A stretch of DNA of 64,000 nt, taken from NCBI GenBank assembly GCA_045837725.1, contig JBEWZL010000121.1, positions 388,256 through 452,255 on the forward strand, given 5' to 3'. The DNA is from Vermamoeba vermiformis (Eukaryota > Tubulinea > Echinamoebida). Each line of letters begins with the position of its first letter. Position 1 is the first letter of the stretch. Both the position numbers and the translations under genes were made by a program. The notes beneath the pieces were generated by a model. That model ran no database searches, was not told the DNA's origin, and saw nothing but the letters and a program-made list of their open reading frames with translations. Below are positions 1-12,266 of the stretch, piece by piece.

Positions 1-405
1 ACCCGAGAACTTTGAACGCGTGCACTGCGACAACAGAAGAAATGTTCTATCGATGATGAAGGCCTATGAGACGAAGGTGGCACTGTCTATTGAAGATCCT
101 GATCTCGTCCGTAGATTGCGCTGGGAAGGCGGAATTTTCAAAGCGGAATATCACTTGGATGACATCACGGCTTTGCGAACTGTCACGAGCAACATTGCTG
201 AGTACGTATAGTAATTTAACTGGCATCATTCGCACTAGAGCTAACTATTCTTAGTATGTTTGGTTTGCCGTACGGTGTTGGACGCATTGTGAAGGGAACC
301 AAGGCAAACTTTGTGGCTTATTCAGCAGATCCGCTCTCTTACGAAGGACACATTGAAGTATTGGCTGTGAATAACAAAGTCTACTTCAAGCCAAAACAAT
401 TGTAG
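1..405 (+). CDS. Amidohydrolase family protein, 3' end
   Basis: This is the C-terminal part of a metal-dependent amidohydrolase (imidazolonepropionase-like family), cut by the window edge. Exons are 1-201 and 255-405. The 53-bp intron has a GTACGT donor and a TTCTTAG acceptor, and the phases join cleanly to a TAG stop. The visible C-terminus has the family signature for the end of the barrel and the small beta-domain: a short helix, then GVGRIVKGTKANFVAYSADP, then a strand ending in NNKVYF. In amidohydrolases this is where the protein states 'G..G.i..G..Ad.v....P'. The metal-binding His/Asp motifs lie upstream, outside the window, so the substrate cannot be inferred. The next gene is on the other strand and converges at only 62 bp. 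Confidence 0.7.
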
Positions 406-466
406 AGGATATTTTGATAAACAGATACTGTTAAGGTTGCAAGAGTTTGAAGCCATTTATTCTTTC

Positions 467-2203
467 TCAAAACATAAAAGCTGTTACACTAGCCACACTA
501 AGAATTAATCCGCTGTAGATAATAGCCGGGGCGGAGTTGGTCTTAGAACCGGGAGCGTTGGTTCCTTGAGGGGAGTTAGAAATTTGAGGTGAATTAGAGG
601 TTTGAGGAGCAGTTTGTGGAGATGTAGGAGTAGTAGATGGATTATTACCTTGAGGAGAGTTCGAAATAAAGTTTGGTGCTCCATTAACTAAATGGTAAGA
701 CTTTTGTAAGCAATAGATCCATAAAAAAATTCGGGGAATTATTTTCGACACAAAATATTCGCTTACGAGGGCATGTTTCGAGTTTGATATTGTTTCTAAC
801 GCAGTCATATGTCAATGCAATGCGTTGACCACCATCGACAACTTCGAAGTCTGACGCTTGGATGCCCCACAACGAATGACTATCGAAATTGAGTGCATCC
901 CATTTGTGAGTTGTGAACTGATCGCTCATTGCTGAGAATGGAACGTTTCCTCCATCGGATAAGAACATTCCTAAAAATAAAGCGGATTAATCAGACTAGG
1001 CGAGTTTGTCGTAACGGATGGCGATCCATGAAAATTCAATTTCGAATAGAGCGAGTTTGTACACCTTCTAATATCCTAATATTCTCATACCGTATTTTTT
1101 GAGGGCTTTAATCACAACCTTAGCTGAATCGCCGAACTTAGAGTCATCAAAACTAGCCTTTAATCTGAATCGATTGCCGTAGATTGGCGCAGTACCAGTT
1201 GCATTGGGAGCGCCGGCATGACTAGCAGGATGTACATAGGTGTCTATAAAGGGAATGTTAAACTTGGGTAGCGGACCGGATGTAGCAGACTTACATTCGC
1301 GCATTCTCCAGTTGGGCAAAATGAATCGGAATGCATGATCAATCTCGCCAGAGGCCACTTCATCAGGGTTAAGGAGCAATTGAGATATAGGGAACCTACG
1401 TAAATTGAATTAGACTAGATTTCGATCGAATCACAAATCTTCTTGAGTACATCCAGAGTAAATTCAATATTCAACGTTTATATTTAGTAAAATCATAATA
1501 CTTACCCAGCAGCGTCAGCGCTCGTGCATTGTTCTCCACGACCATTGGCAGGATAAGTGGTGCACATGTCCCACACGACCAAGCAAGTCGTTTGAACTTT
1601 GCCGTTCAACACATTGGTCTGATAAGTCTCAAAGATCAGACCTCTGTATTGATCAATCACAATCATATGACAGTCATCGCTCTGCCAATCACAAGTGTAA
1701 TCAGTTGAGCCTTCGATCGCGCCTTGAGTCGGAAGTGGTATGTCAGTGTAGCCAGTCTCGCAATCGATGTCATTATATTTTGGAAGTCGTTCAATGGCAG
1801 CGCGAGGAGTATTTTGATCGGCATAGAGGATGTGGAATGACGGATCTACTTGAAATTCACCGTTGCCTCCTAAAGTTGAAAAATAAATGCAATTACATAC
1901 GTGAATCTTTTATGCTTCGATTTATCTTGAGTAAAACACTTAATTACAGTGACATAATTTTGGTAATTTCTGGCTAAATTTTATTTTTGGGTGAAGATAA
2001 ATCAAATTTCATTAATTATTTAAATAATTACCCCAACCACCATGAGTCGACAGCCAGTCGATAATTTGCGTCGACTCTGAATCCAGAGCAGCGTTTGTAA
2101 CGTCTTGAAACCAAACTGCGTCATTTGGAAAGTAGCGTAAAGCGGATGCCGTGCACAACAAAGTGCTTAATACAACTAATACGCACACTCTAAGGCTAAA
2201 CAT
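467..2203 (-). CDS. Secreted, probably GPI-anchored protein, tandem copy 1
   Basis: Six exons: 2032-2203, 1506-1869, 1295-1395, 1091-1243, 767-970, 467-687 (404 aa). There is an N-terminal signal peptide (hydrophobic VCVLVVLSTLLCTASA). The core then holds RYFPNDAVWFQDVTNAALD, IEGSTDYTCD, the block MIVIDQYRGLIFETYQ, SADAAGFPISQLLLNPDEV, ASGEIDHAFRFILP, YVHPASHAG and RLKASFDDSKF...ALKKYGMFLSDGG. Next comes a Ser/Thr/Pro/Gln-rich stretch and a hydrophobic C-terminal tail typical of GPI attachment. I recognise the core as that of a family of secreted proteins seen mostly in bacteria (actinobacteria and others), where DAAG.P, DEV..G.I.HALRF, RLKA.FD and ALKKYGM..ADNG are conserved. The biochemical function is unknown to me. 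The copy at 2536-4280 has the same exon structure, so the pair arose by tandem duplication. An upstream TATA-like box is present. Confidence 0.75.
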
Positions 2204-2396
2204 GATATCTAGTCGCGTATTATTGCACGATGGATGTTGTTGCTGTTACGCCGATAAATTTTTTTTTTGACGAAATGATGCAAAAAATTTTTCTCTTTTT
2301 ACGCGTAAAGTGCAATAAATAAATGTGAAATGAAAGATTCTGTACGTTGACAATTTAAAGAGGGCCGAACTTAGTGAGTTCCCTCCGTTCCGTTTC

Positions 2397-2406
2397 CTTT
2401 TATAGA
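2397..2406 (-). promoter_or_regulatory. TATA-like box of tandem copy 1
   Basis: On the minus strand this reads CTATAAAAGG, about 195 bases upstream of the start codon at 2203. The same element in nearly the same surroundings (CCATAAAAGG, with a shared CCTCCG-like flank) precedes copy 2, so it was duplicated with the gene. The assignment rests on sequence resemblance and position only. Confidence 0.45.
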
Positions 2407-2535
2407 AGTGTCACGCATGTCAGTCAGATATTTTGATACTTCTCCAGTCTATCCGTTCATTGGTCTAGACCAAAAAGAGCTGCTCTGACAAATTGCCGAT
2501 CGAGGTCACGGCTTCAGTACTTTATTCGAATTAAG

Positions 2536-4280
2536 TTAAAACATAAGAAAAATAGACACAAGAAGCATTAACACGCTGTAGACGATGGATGAAGCAGTAC
2601 TAGTCTTCGATGAACCGGGAGAAGTGGATCCTTGAGGCGAGTTAGAAGTTTGTGGCGCGTTAGAGGTTTGAGGAGCAGTTTGTGGAGAAGTAGGAGTAGT
2701 CGATGGATTATTACCTTGAGGAGAGTTTGAAATAAAGCTTGGTGCTCCATTCACTAAATTGTAAGACTTTTGTAAGCAAGCAATAGATCCAGAAAAAAAT
2801 TCGCGGAATTATTTTCGAAACAAAATAATCGCTTACGAGGACACGTTTCGAGTTTGATATTGTTTCTAACACAATCATATGTCAATGCAATACGCTGGCC
2901 ACCATTGACAACTTCAAAGTCTGACGCTTGGATGCCCCACAACGAATGACTATCGAAATTGAGTGCATCCCATTTGTGAGTTGTGAACTGATCGCTCATT
3001 GCTGAGAATGGAATGTTTCCTCCATCTGATAAGAACATTCCTAAAAATAAAGCGGATTAATACAAACTGAAGCCGTTGGAGGTCCATCCAAAAGCAGATC
3101 TCAAATTTACAACCGCGCAGGAATTCCAAAATATTGTTAGCTTACCATATTTCTTGAGTGCTTTGATAACGACCTTAGCTGAATCGCTGAACTTAGAGTC
3201 GTCAAAACTAGCCTTCAATCTGAATCGATTGCCGTAGATTGGTGCTGTGCCTGAAGCGCTAGGAGCACCAGCATGGCTAGCAGGATGTACATATGTCTCT
3301 ATTCGTACAATATTACTATTAGAAACGAGAAATTGAATCGATGTGGCTAAACGTACTTGAGCGCATCCGCGCGTTAGGCAAAATGAATCGGAATGCATGA
3401 TCAATCTCGCCAGAGGCTACTTCATCAGGATTAAGGAGTAATTGAGATATAGGGAACCTACGGAAATTAGTTCAGAGACGCGGAGTTGAATAAGAATCAC
3501 AAAAATCTTGTACGAGATCATAACGGAAAGTCGAACAAAAGTTTGAATATGTAAATCTGGTTAATTAGATCATTATATATAGGACTTACCCAGCAGCGTC
3601 GACACTCGTGCATTGTTCTCCACGACCATTGGCAGGATAAGTGGTGCACATATCCCACACGACCAAACAACTCGTTTGAACTTTGCCGTTCAACACATTG
3701 GTCTGATAAGTCTCAAAGATCAGACCTCTGTATTGATCAATCACAATCATATGACAGTCGCCGTTAGAGTAGTCGCAAGTGTAATCAGTTGAGCCTTCGA
3801 TCGCACCTTGAGTCGGAAGTGGTATGTCAGTGTAGCCGGTCTCGCAATCGACGTCGTTGTACCCTTGCAGGCGTTCAATGGCAGCACGGGGAGTATTTTG
3901 ATCGGCATAGAGGATGTGGAATGACGGATCTACTTGAAATTGACCATTGCCTCCTGGAGTTGAAAATAAACGTAAGTAATCCAATTCAGTAAAATGTATC
4001 TATTTAGCAATAATAAGGATGCTACTCCTTCAACGATGATTTGTTTACGTGAGTCTTCAAACTCCAGTAAGTATCAGAGCCAATAAGAAAAATCAAATGA
4101 GAACTCACCCCAGCCACCGTTATTGACCAGCCAATCGATGATTTGTTGCGATTCAGAGTCGAGCGCTGCATTTGTAACGTCTTGAAACCAAACTGCGTCG
4201 TTCGGAAAGTAGCGGCTTGCAGATGCCACGCACACCGTGCAAAGGAGCACTAATACGGCACAAAGTCTTGCGTTCAACAT
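2536..4280 (-). CDS. Secreted, probably GPI-anchored protein, tandem copy 2
   Basis: Paralogue of the gene at 467-2203. Its six exons have matching phases and almost identical lengths: 4109-4280, 3590-3953, 3357-3457, 3146-3298, 2837-3040, 2536-2753 (403 aa). I chose the start at 4280 because the first exon is then 172 bp as in copy 1; an in-frame ATG three codons upstream (4289) is also possible. It has the same architecture: signal peptide, core family domain, TP/SPQ-rich linker and hydrophobic GPI-type tail. Exons 2, 4 and 5 are highly similar between copies, while the introns and the region after FILPN have diverged (the last residues of exon 3 differ). The function is unknown. The tail repeats SPQ/APQT-type units. 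Confidence 0.75.
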
Positions 4281-4402
4281 ACCTTTCATGTGTTTAGTAT
4301 TGTTTTGTAATTATAATAAACCGTTCATAAGCAAAACAATTTAAGGAGGACAGGACTATGAAATTACAGCAGGACTTCGAGTCGAAACTAACCTCCGTAT
4401 TT

Positions 4403-4412
4403 CCTTTTATGG
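4403..4412 (-). promoter_or_regulatory. TATA-like box of tandem copy 2
   Basis: The minus strand reads CCATAAAAGG about 120 bases upstream of the copy 2 start. It is the counterpart of the box at 2397-2406 in copy 1. Confidence 0.4.
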
Positions 4413-4549
4413 AAAATGTCAATCGTAGAGTAAGAAAAAACAAATAAACGTACGTTTACCTTACCTACAAAGCAGAAAGATTCAAGATCCGCAGAAGAGA
4501 GGGGATCGGATGGGGTTGACAGGTCAGTAATTTTTGTTTATTACTGGCC

Positions 4550-6151
4550 TCAGTAGTATTTATTCCGATAATTTACACTTTCGAGGATTGGTTCGCGATT
4601 TACAATTTTTACATTTAAGAGTTTGAGATCGAGCAGATCTTGAAAATAGGCAATGAGCTGCTTGCTCCAGCCCGAGAGATCTATTCGACGGAGTTGCGTA
4701 TGCTTCGTGAGCTGTTGGAGTATCGAGGGATCACTTTGTATACCAAAATAGGACAAGTCTAAATTTGTCAGTGCTGGCAGTGCTTCGATAAAGTCAAATG
4801 AACTCGTGACTGAACGTGAGACCGACAAATCAGTGAGTGCAGTCAAGGCTGTGAGGGTCTTGAGTCCGCCCGTCAATTTGACAGGTGTCGAAATGTCAAG
4901 GGACCGCAGCTTGGTCAATTTGGCTATGTGCGGCAAGGCATCGTAAATGCGTGACATAATGCCAGTGTAGCGCAAATAGGTCAAATTTGTCAGTTGTGAA
5001 ATCCAATGCACCGTACTCGTGTCCACGTGACAGTTGACGAGCTCCAAATGGCTCAGCTGCGTTAACGAGCGTATGTGATGCAATACGCGGCCATATTTAG
5101 GCGTGAATCTAAGTGTCAGCTTCTTCAAATTGGTCATCTGTGTCACGTGACTCAACTTGCTGGCCACAAAGGAACAGTCGGCTAAATATAGACTCGTCAA
5201 ATTGCTGAACGATGGCAACGTGTCCAAATAACAGTCGCCGACAAAGAGTGACTCTTCTAATGCCAGCTCGCGTAGCGAACTAGTGATAGGCAGGCACTTC
5301 AAGCCCCTGTCTGTAATGTACTTGCGCGGCTCAAAGCTGAGCGAGACCAGATTCGTCAAATGATTGGACAGCTGTAACAGCAAGGCGTCGTCTGAGTTGA
5401 GTGGCAGTGAAAGGCGCCGTAGAGTAGATAAGGGGTATATATAACGCAAAATTGATCCTTCGTTGACGCAGTTGTGCAAATAGAGCTCTTGCAGATGTGT
5501 AAATCTAGACAAAAACTCGAAGTAGGACACATCCATGATAGCAAAGCTCCTGCAGCCTGTTAAGTTGAGGACCTTCAAGTTGGTGAATGGTTGTAGGTAT
5601 TTGATGCACCTATGAGTGATCTGCTCGCAATGGCTGAGGTCGATCGTGTGCACTTTGTGATGAGGAACGATTTCAGATATAAACTTGATTGTATCATCTG
5701 TTATAAATTTGGAGTCGCGCCATAGTCGAAACTTGAAGCATTCTACGCGCTGAAGGAGGGTCCGGCTAACTGATTTGGAAACTAGGTAAAATCTGGAGAG
5801 CGAATTAATTAATTTCAATTTTGAAAACATAATTAGGGAAAAAATAGCTCCTGTAAAAATAGACACTACAAATTGACGATAATTCGCACTCGGAAAGTGT
5901 TTGTTGTTGAGGATATCGAGAAATATTGCATATTAGTTAGATGGGACTTACTGAATGATGCCTCGATAATTTAACCCACAGTACTTCAATATTTCGTTGA
6001 TAATCTCTGCGGGGAACTGTTCTAATAATTCAAAACTGAAATTGGGCTCTTCGATCTGATCTGAATAGGCCAAACTCGAGCTGCTGCCAGAGGAATTAGA
6101 ACTTGAATCGAGTTCCCTCTTCTGGGTCTTCTTTGGTGGTCTATTGCCCAT
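4550..6151 (-). CDS. F-box / leucine-rich repeat protein
   Basis: Two exons, 5952-6151 and 4550-5792, joined across a 159-bp intron (GTAAGT donor, TCTCCAG acceptor; phase 2 to 1), giving about 480 aa. The first exon carries a basic N-terminus, a Ser-rich stretch and the start of an F-box (FELLEQFPAEIINEILKYCG). The F-box continues across the junction as IIQFYLVSKSVSRTLL. The rest is about 14 leucine-rich repeats of the L..L.L..C..... type (for example LKVLNLTGC, LQELYLHNC, LTSLYLADC, LSHLELVNC). F-box/LRR proteins recruit substrates to SCF ubiquitin ligases through Skp1; the substrate here is unknown. The exon end was chosen because a nearer acceptor would break the phase. Confidence 0.8.
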
Positions 6152-6455
6152 CCTCTTGTAAAAATATCATATCTGCTATGTTCGAATTCTTTGTTGAAAA
6201 TAAAAATAATTAAAATCGCGACTGCCTGATCTGGTTAAAACCAAGAAGACACGTGGAACAGACCTTTGGGAACTCGGAATCTGCGGTAAAGGAGATACTA
6301 TTGCCAAGGACCTTATTGCTTGATTTATCATCAATTTGGCACATCTGCCGGCAAACGAGCCGTTCCGCTTTCTCAGTATGACAGGAAAAATCAGCGGAGG
6401 ACCAAGCAGTACATTTTTCATGAACCAAATATCATTGAGCAATCTAAATTTACTC

Positions 6456-9400
6456 CTATTTCTTCGTTGCCAGCCAATCTACATAAATAGTTCCGTTAAT
6501 GGATTCGTCATCCAGATTCGTTTTAGCTCGCTTAGTAGCTCGTCTATCATCAAGATGCACATCTTCTTCGCCACTTCGATCACTATCTTCTTCTTCACTA
6601 TCGTCAGCTTCAGCAGACACGTGAAACTCATCAATGCGGGCTTCGTCTCCCGACAACGATGCCTCATCACTATTGTCGTAATAATAATTGATCGGACGAG
6701 GCTTATTATTATTTTCTTCTATACTCTGTGACTCTTCTTCGTTCATATTGTCAGGCTCGCTGCTCTGTTCTGAACCCGCAGATCCCCATTCGTTCACTGA
6801 AACATTGATCAATTTCAATGCATTTGCTTCACGTTCGTTCTTATTTAGCCTATTAGTCTTCGCTATTTTCTTGCCCGCTAATCGTTGTTGAATTTGTTTC
6901 TCGAGTTCTTTGTTATTGATCGTCGTTTCAATGTGGTGTGATCCGATCATTTCTGCAACATCTTCGCTGAATTTTTCCACGTGATAAATCATCCGAGGCA
7001 AAGTATCATTTACAGCACTCTAATATGAGCGATTAGTTTAAAATGACGCTGAGCCAACGTATAAAAGTTTCACGTACTCGTTTGCGTTTCTTGGTTGCGT
7101 CTTGTTTCACTTTTTTCACGCTCAATTTGAGTACTGAAGTGATTTCTAAGCTAGCGTCAAATAGTGGCACCAAATTATCGACAGAATAAATGTCATTATC
7201 GTTCTGATCATCGTTAAGGTCCTCGACTTCCTCAGTTCTCCACGTGACGCAGTACTCGAGCCGTTGTTTGAGAATAGGAATAAGTTTGATACTTAACTTA
7301 AAAAGGAAATCCCATGGCAATCTACGTGTGAAACAATTAAGTAACTGGATTCCAATGTGGATGAAGGAACTCCATCGATCGAGACTTACATAGGCGTAGA
7401 TTTCTTCGCGCAGAGCTTGTCGATTAATATGTACGTTGATTGCACGAATAATTGCAGAAATTCTTTCAGTGGTTCGAACGGGTTGCTACGGTGATTTTTG
7501 CGCAGATCCTTTTTTGACACTTTGAAGCGAGAGACGCACTCTACTAACTGATTTGATAATAGTACCATAAACTAATATACACGTTAATACTAAGAATAAT
7601 GTAAACTTGATGATCTTACGGAGTGGATGGTCGACGTGGAAATGGCGGGAAAAGTTTTGTGTTCATGCAGATCAGTCTCTTCACGCTCCTCTAAGAAGTC
7701 TTCAATGACATTTAACAGCTTACTAATTAGGGAAATCATCTAAAACAAGGGATTAGCCTTCAATTACCCGAGAGTTACGGGATCGTACCGTGTCCGAATC
7801 TCTGCTTAGCATGTCAAATAAGTTCTCAAGGGTCACTTTAATCCATAATTCATCGCTGGGCCTGTTTTATAAATAAAAATTAACTCTTTACTCAGGCGTA
7901 TTAATTATAAATAAAATTCGGTGACTTACCGAGATACTGCCAAATAAGGCAAGTACGAAACTAGAACTTTTTCATTCGCGATAAATATTTGTCTCAGCGA
8001 TGAATATGCCAGATTAATAACATCTTTGGTCTTCTTAGTCCCTTTCGTTACTTGGAACTGCCAGATCTGTTAGAGCGAATTGAAAACACGTAGAATTCGT
8101 ACCATTAACTTGACTAGGATAAAGCTCAGAAACTTGCTTGGCAGTTTGTCGAACTGCTCGGCGAATGCATTATACAAAAACATGCGCTTTTCTCTTGCCA
8201 TGTCTCCGCTAGTAATTGTCTAAAAATAGAACTTTTAATTACCCGAGTTTATACCGTCCAAATATTACCTTGAGTTCTTTCTCATCGATAGATCGGTTAA
8301 TTATCTCTTCTACAGTGCCTTGGAATTGTTGGGCATATTCAAATAAGCGCCATAAGATCAAATAGATCAAGCTGTCAGGGAGGTCATTATTACGAGTCCG
8401 AAACTTTTAACAATAAATAACAGATACTTACAATAGGCCCTTCAGTGCTTCCGACCAACAGTTTTCTGCGTCTTTATATTTATCATTGCCCTACAGAAAA
8501 AGTTAATCGAAATTGAAAATCGGATGTGGATCGGAATTTCGCTCACCTTCGATTTTAACGTTGAAATGTCTTTTCTTCCTTTCTCTAATTGCTCCAATAG
8601 CAACTTGGTTTGCTTGAAGAACCAAGGGAAGAAACTAAATTTGTGCAAAGACTGCAGGAGCGTGTGGCCGTTTAATCCATCCGCGCCATTTAAGTTCAAT
8701 TGCGTCAAACTGCTCGTAGTTGCTTCTAATTCGAAATTAACGCGCGAGGAGCTGAAAAACGGTTGAAAGGATTGATTCGATCCGCTTGTAACTTTCTTGA
8801 GGAGATTTCTCTTAGCTGCAGCACTTCGACTATATTGTATTCCCTTTCCATCAGTAGCTCTACATGAATATTGGTTATTACAATGCAATTCTGCTGGATT
8901 ACCGGCAGGATGAAAAAAAATTGCCTAAAAAGGAAATTCTCCATGTTATTTCCCGAACGGATTAGAATTACTTACATTAGCAATATGCTGTCGGTGATTT
9001 GTTGGTAGATCTTGCCAAGAAAGTCGTTTTTGATTTGCATCAATTGCAAAGAATTCAGATCCCACGCACCGCTCGACCAATCCAATTTTTGAGGCATTAG
9101 TCGCAATATGGTCATTAATCTATCCCATTCTATTTGCGGGGCTATTTTTAGCAGCAATCCTAATAGCTGAACCATACTCGACTTTTCTTGCTTCGCGTTG
9201 TTCAGTCGCTCGAGAATTGAGTTCCACACGGACTTGAAAACAGTCACGTGGTTCAATTTGTTCATGAACTGCTTGTTCAGTTCAAATGCCTCGATTCTAT
9301 TCATCAAATATCGATTTGAAATTATCGTGCTCCAACTTTGTCCTAAGTAACAGCAGATCGCCGCCTCAATTAGCCCTATAAATGCAACGTCAGATCCACG

Positions 9401-11963
9401 ATCAAAAATAAATTAGTGTAGCTTACTAGGCTCAGTATATGTCTCTTCATCATCATCTTTTTCGTCTTCATTTGTTACTTCAAACTCCTTGAAATGTTTT
9501 TTCACGTGGATCGGCACGCGAAATCCGGACATCAATAACGAGTCCCAAGACGTCAGTACCTATTAATATTATTATTACTATATTAGTAAAGTGGATTTAC
9601 TTCGGGACCACTACTCACGTTTGAAATTTCATTGTGGTACGCCAAAAAGCAGTCTATTAATAGCGTGTAGTAATTGAGTTGATTGAAGTCGTAGCTGTGC
9701 CCTTCAAACGTTTCTTTCCTCGACAATTCAATGATCTGTCCGATATCAAACACCGGCACTCGTTTGTTGTTCTCTGCAACGAACAAATTGACTCGGTCTT
9801 GCTGACTTTTTGATTTGTTGTTCGATGAAATTTTTGATTTTCGTCTGTGCACAGCGACCTCTTCGAGAAACTGTACGATTTGAGTGTCACTGATTAACGG
9901 CAATAAATGTTGATAATAAATAGATTCTTTGAGTTCTTGCGGGAACTTGTGAATGTTTGTGACGAGCATGTCGAAAATAAATAAGCGCACGTGAAATGCA
10001 CACGAGTCAATCATACGCAACATCCACTGCACTAACGATGCTTTTTCTTGTTCTGACAATATTGACGTCACGTGGCTGCTCAGGATCAAGCCTATGATAT
10101 GCAAAGTGTTATTACCAAATAAGGAAAAAAATTGTTTTAACGTACCGCAACGTTGAGAATCGATATTTCCGCTAAATATTTGTTTTTGGATATAAATCAT
10201 GATCGAATTGGACATGGTCGGTCGATGAGCACACAACGAGACCAAGGACTCGCTCAATGCGTGCAACACAAAGTAGAAGTCATCTGCGCAAATAAATTAG
10301 CTGTAAATATCTTACACTATTCTTTGTCGTACCTGTGATGTTGTTGTTATTGGCGTCAACAGCGGCCAATGAATGCGGATGCATTAATACTTCCTCAATT
10401 AACGGTGCCTATTCAAATCATTATTAAGCTATTCGATTAAATTATTCTCTGCACTTACATTAACGACAACATAATCGCCATAGTTCCTCGACAACATCAA
10501 CAGAATGGCTGCACTGCCTCGTGCTGCATTTGAACTAAAATTGACACCTGTCAGAAATATATTTTTCACCTAATCAGTTTACGGTGTTATTGTTTCTTAC
10601 TCTTTTGAGCTGTTGCCAGTGGCCGCTTGTTGAAAACATTGCACGCAGCTTGTCAGCAAGTTACTAATTACCTGTGAAAAATATTAGATATTTTATTTTT
10701 GGGTAGTAAGTTTAGAACGTACCTCAGCTCGCGACGCCTCGTATTTTAAGAATAAAGTGAGAAATAAATCCGAGGCCCATGAAATGAGCACTTTGTTCGA
10801 TGATTGCAACAAAGTACTGCAAAATGTCACGAGTGCCTGTTGATGCTCTTTCAACACATTTTTTTCTTCAATAACACTCCTATAATATTCCTTATTAGTA
10901 TACATTATAATAATAACAATGTAATTATTACTTTAATAGAGCTAGGTCTGCCGCTTGTCGTGTTAAACTTTGCATTAAAATGTTCAGCGCGTTCGTTGAA
11001 ATTTTGACTTGAGGGTTATTAACCATAATTAACAATAGTAATATATCTAGCTTATATAACTTTGACGTTGATACGGCTTTGAAGAATCTATTCACTGAAC
11101 GGCAAAAAAAAAAGAGGTTAGGATCCACGTATGAAATTTCCTTTTTAAAGCGTACCAGCTAACTTGCTAATTTTGAGTGCATTTGACAATACTTCAACTA
11201 TCATAGGCAGTGCTTTGCTCGACAAGTTTCTAGTCTCTTTTCTAATGGCCTCAATGATGTCGCTAGCAAGTTCTAACAATGACGTTAATCTCAGTTTTAA
11301 TAATAGACATCGTACCTTTCGTCATTGAATGTAATAATGTGCGCACTACGGTAGGTAAGTCATCTTCTTCGACAATATTCAGGGCTGATACGGTCAACAA
11401 AAACACATCCGTCTAAAAATAAACAGATCAGCATTTGATGTTAATGATTGATGCAGTGTTTGTACCTTCATTTTTTCTGGTAATTGTAGTTGTGATAATG
11501 AGCCGATAATAGGTAACAAAAATGAGCGATCTACAGTCAAGATCTGCTTGTACTTCTCGATCACCATTTGAATTTCTTTTGTAGACGTGCCAACGATCTC
11601 GGGCAACGCTTCAATAATTAAAATTGGATTTTGATAACATTCTACCAGCTCAAGTAGCTATAATTATAATTAGAAATTGTGAACTGTTGGATCGGGATCT
11701 TACCTGCTCAGTGATAGCCGCATTAGGCGTTAAATTTCCTGCCATGGTTCGTAATATTCGCTTTACATCTTGTTCAGTATCGTTGGCCATAATAATTCGA
11801 TTTATCAAGTGAGATGCAGTTTCCACCTTTTGGAATAATCCGTCAATAATTTTGTAAAATAAGAATATGACTATATAATTAATACCTGTGTATCTGCATC
11901 TCGTAATAGTTCGGGAATTATTTTTAATAATTCGTTGATGTCGATTGAATCGATAAATTCCAT
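6456..11963 (-). CDS. FANCD2: FANCD2-like Fanconi anaemia protein
   Basis: Large gene of about 25 exons encoding about 1,400 aa, close to the length of FANCD2. Exons from the 5' end: 11886-11963, 11704-11826, 11466-11657, 11316-11412, 11156-11272, 10932-11094, 10723-10879, 10601-10671, 10459-10534, 10333-10408, 10146-10283, 9619-10091, 9427-9559, 8976-9375, 8864-8924, 8547-8810, 8432-8490, 8269-8371, 8103-8219, 7930-8066, 7789-7861, 7620-7739, 7390-7571, 7078-7321, 6456-7019. All phases agree; only the 8810/8864 acceptor is ambiguous. The product is an all-helical repeat protein. Its N-terminal part (EALPEIVGTSTKE, then VDRSFLLPIIGSLSQL, then EEDDLPTVVRTLLHSMTK) follows FANCD2 closely, and it ends in an acidic, basic-cluster tail. 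FANCD2 acts with FANCI on DNA in interstrand-crosslink repair after monoubiquitination. The paralogue FANCI is the main alternative. The N-terminus is shorter than in animals. Confidence 0.75.
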
Positions 11964-12266
11964 ATTTTGTAATCAAGCTCTTCAGGGTTGAATGGGAAGG
12001 TAATTTAGGCAAATAATAATAATATTATCTAATAAGACATCGTCTATTGTCGTTCCTTTCGTTTTTAATGAATAATAGTTGCGTAATTTGGCGGGCTTTT
12101 TTTAGGCTGACAAAAATGGCTGAAACAGAATGAAAATTCTTTCAATTATTTGTGTGGAGATGGCCACCACATCAAATTGTATATAGTATTTATTTTAATT
12201 AATATCAAGCATCAGTATTTTCCGAAGATATTTCAGAAGATTACCTTGTGACATCCATCTTTCATA
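11964..12266. promoter_or_regulatory. Divergent promoter region between FANCD2-like and HGSNAT-like genes
   Basis: This 303-bp AT-rich gap separates two head-to-head start codons (11963 on minus, 12267 on plus) and must hold both promoters. I see no convincing TATA box or repeated site. Confidence 0.4.

Noticed and set aside
6336-6731. Plus-strand open frame of 131 codons.
   Set aside because: It is antisense to the acidic 3' end of the FANCD2-like gene and has no splice or family support.
8404-8431. A 28-bp intron in the FANCD2-like gene.
   Set aside because: It leaves the frame wrong. The acceptor 32 bp further on (CTGACAG) gives a normal 60-bp intron and the correct frame.
6456-11963. 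Identification as FANCI.
   Set aside because: Several blocks also suit FANCI, the paralogue. The N-terminal LPEI, LTVPIL-like and EDLP..I..ILHS-like blocks and the spliced acceptor-site region fit FANCD2 better. It is kept as the main alternative.
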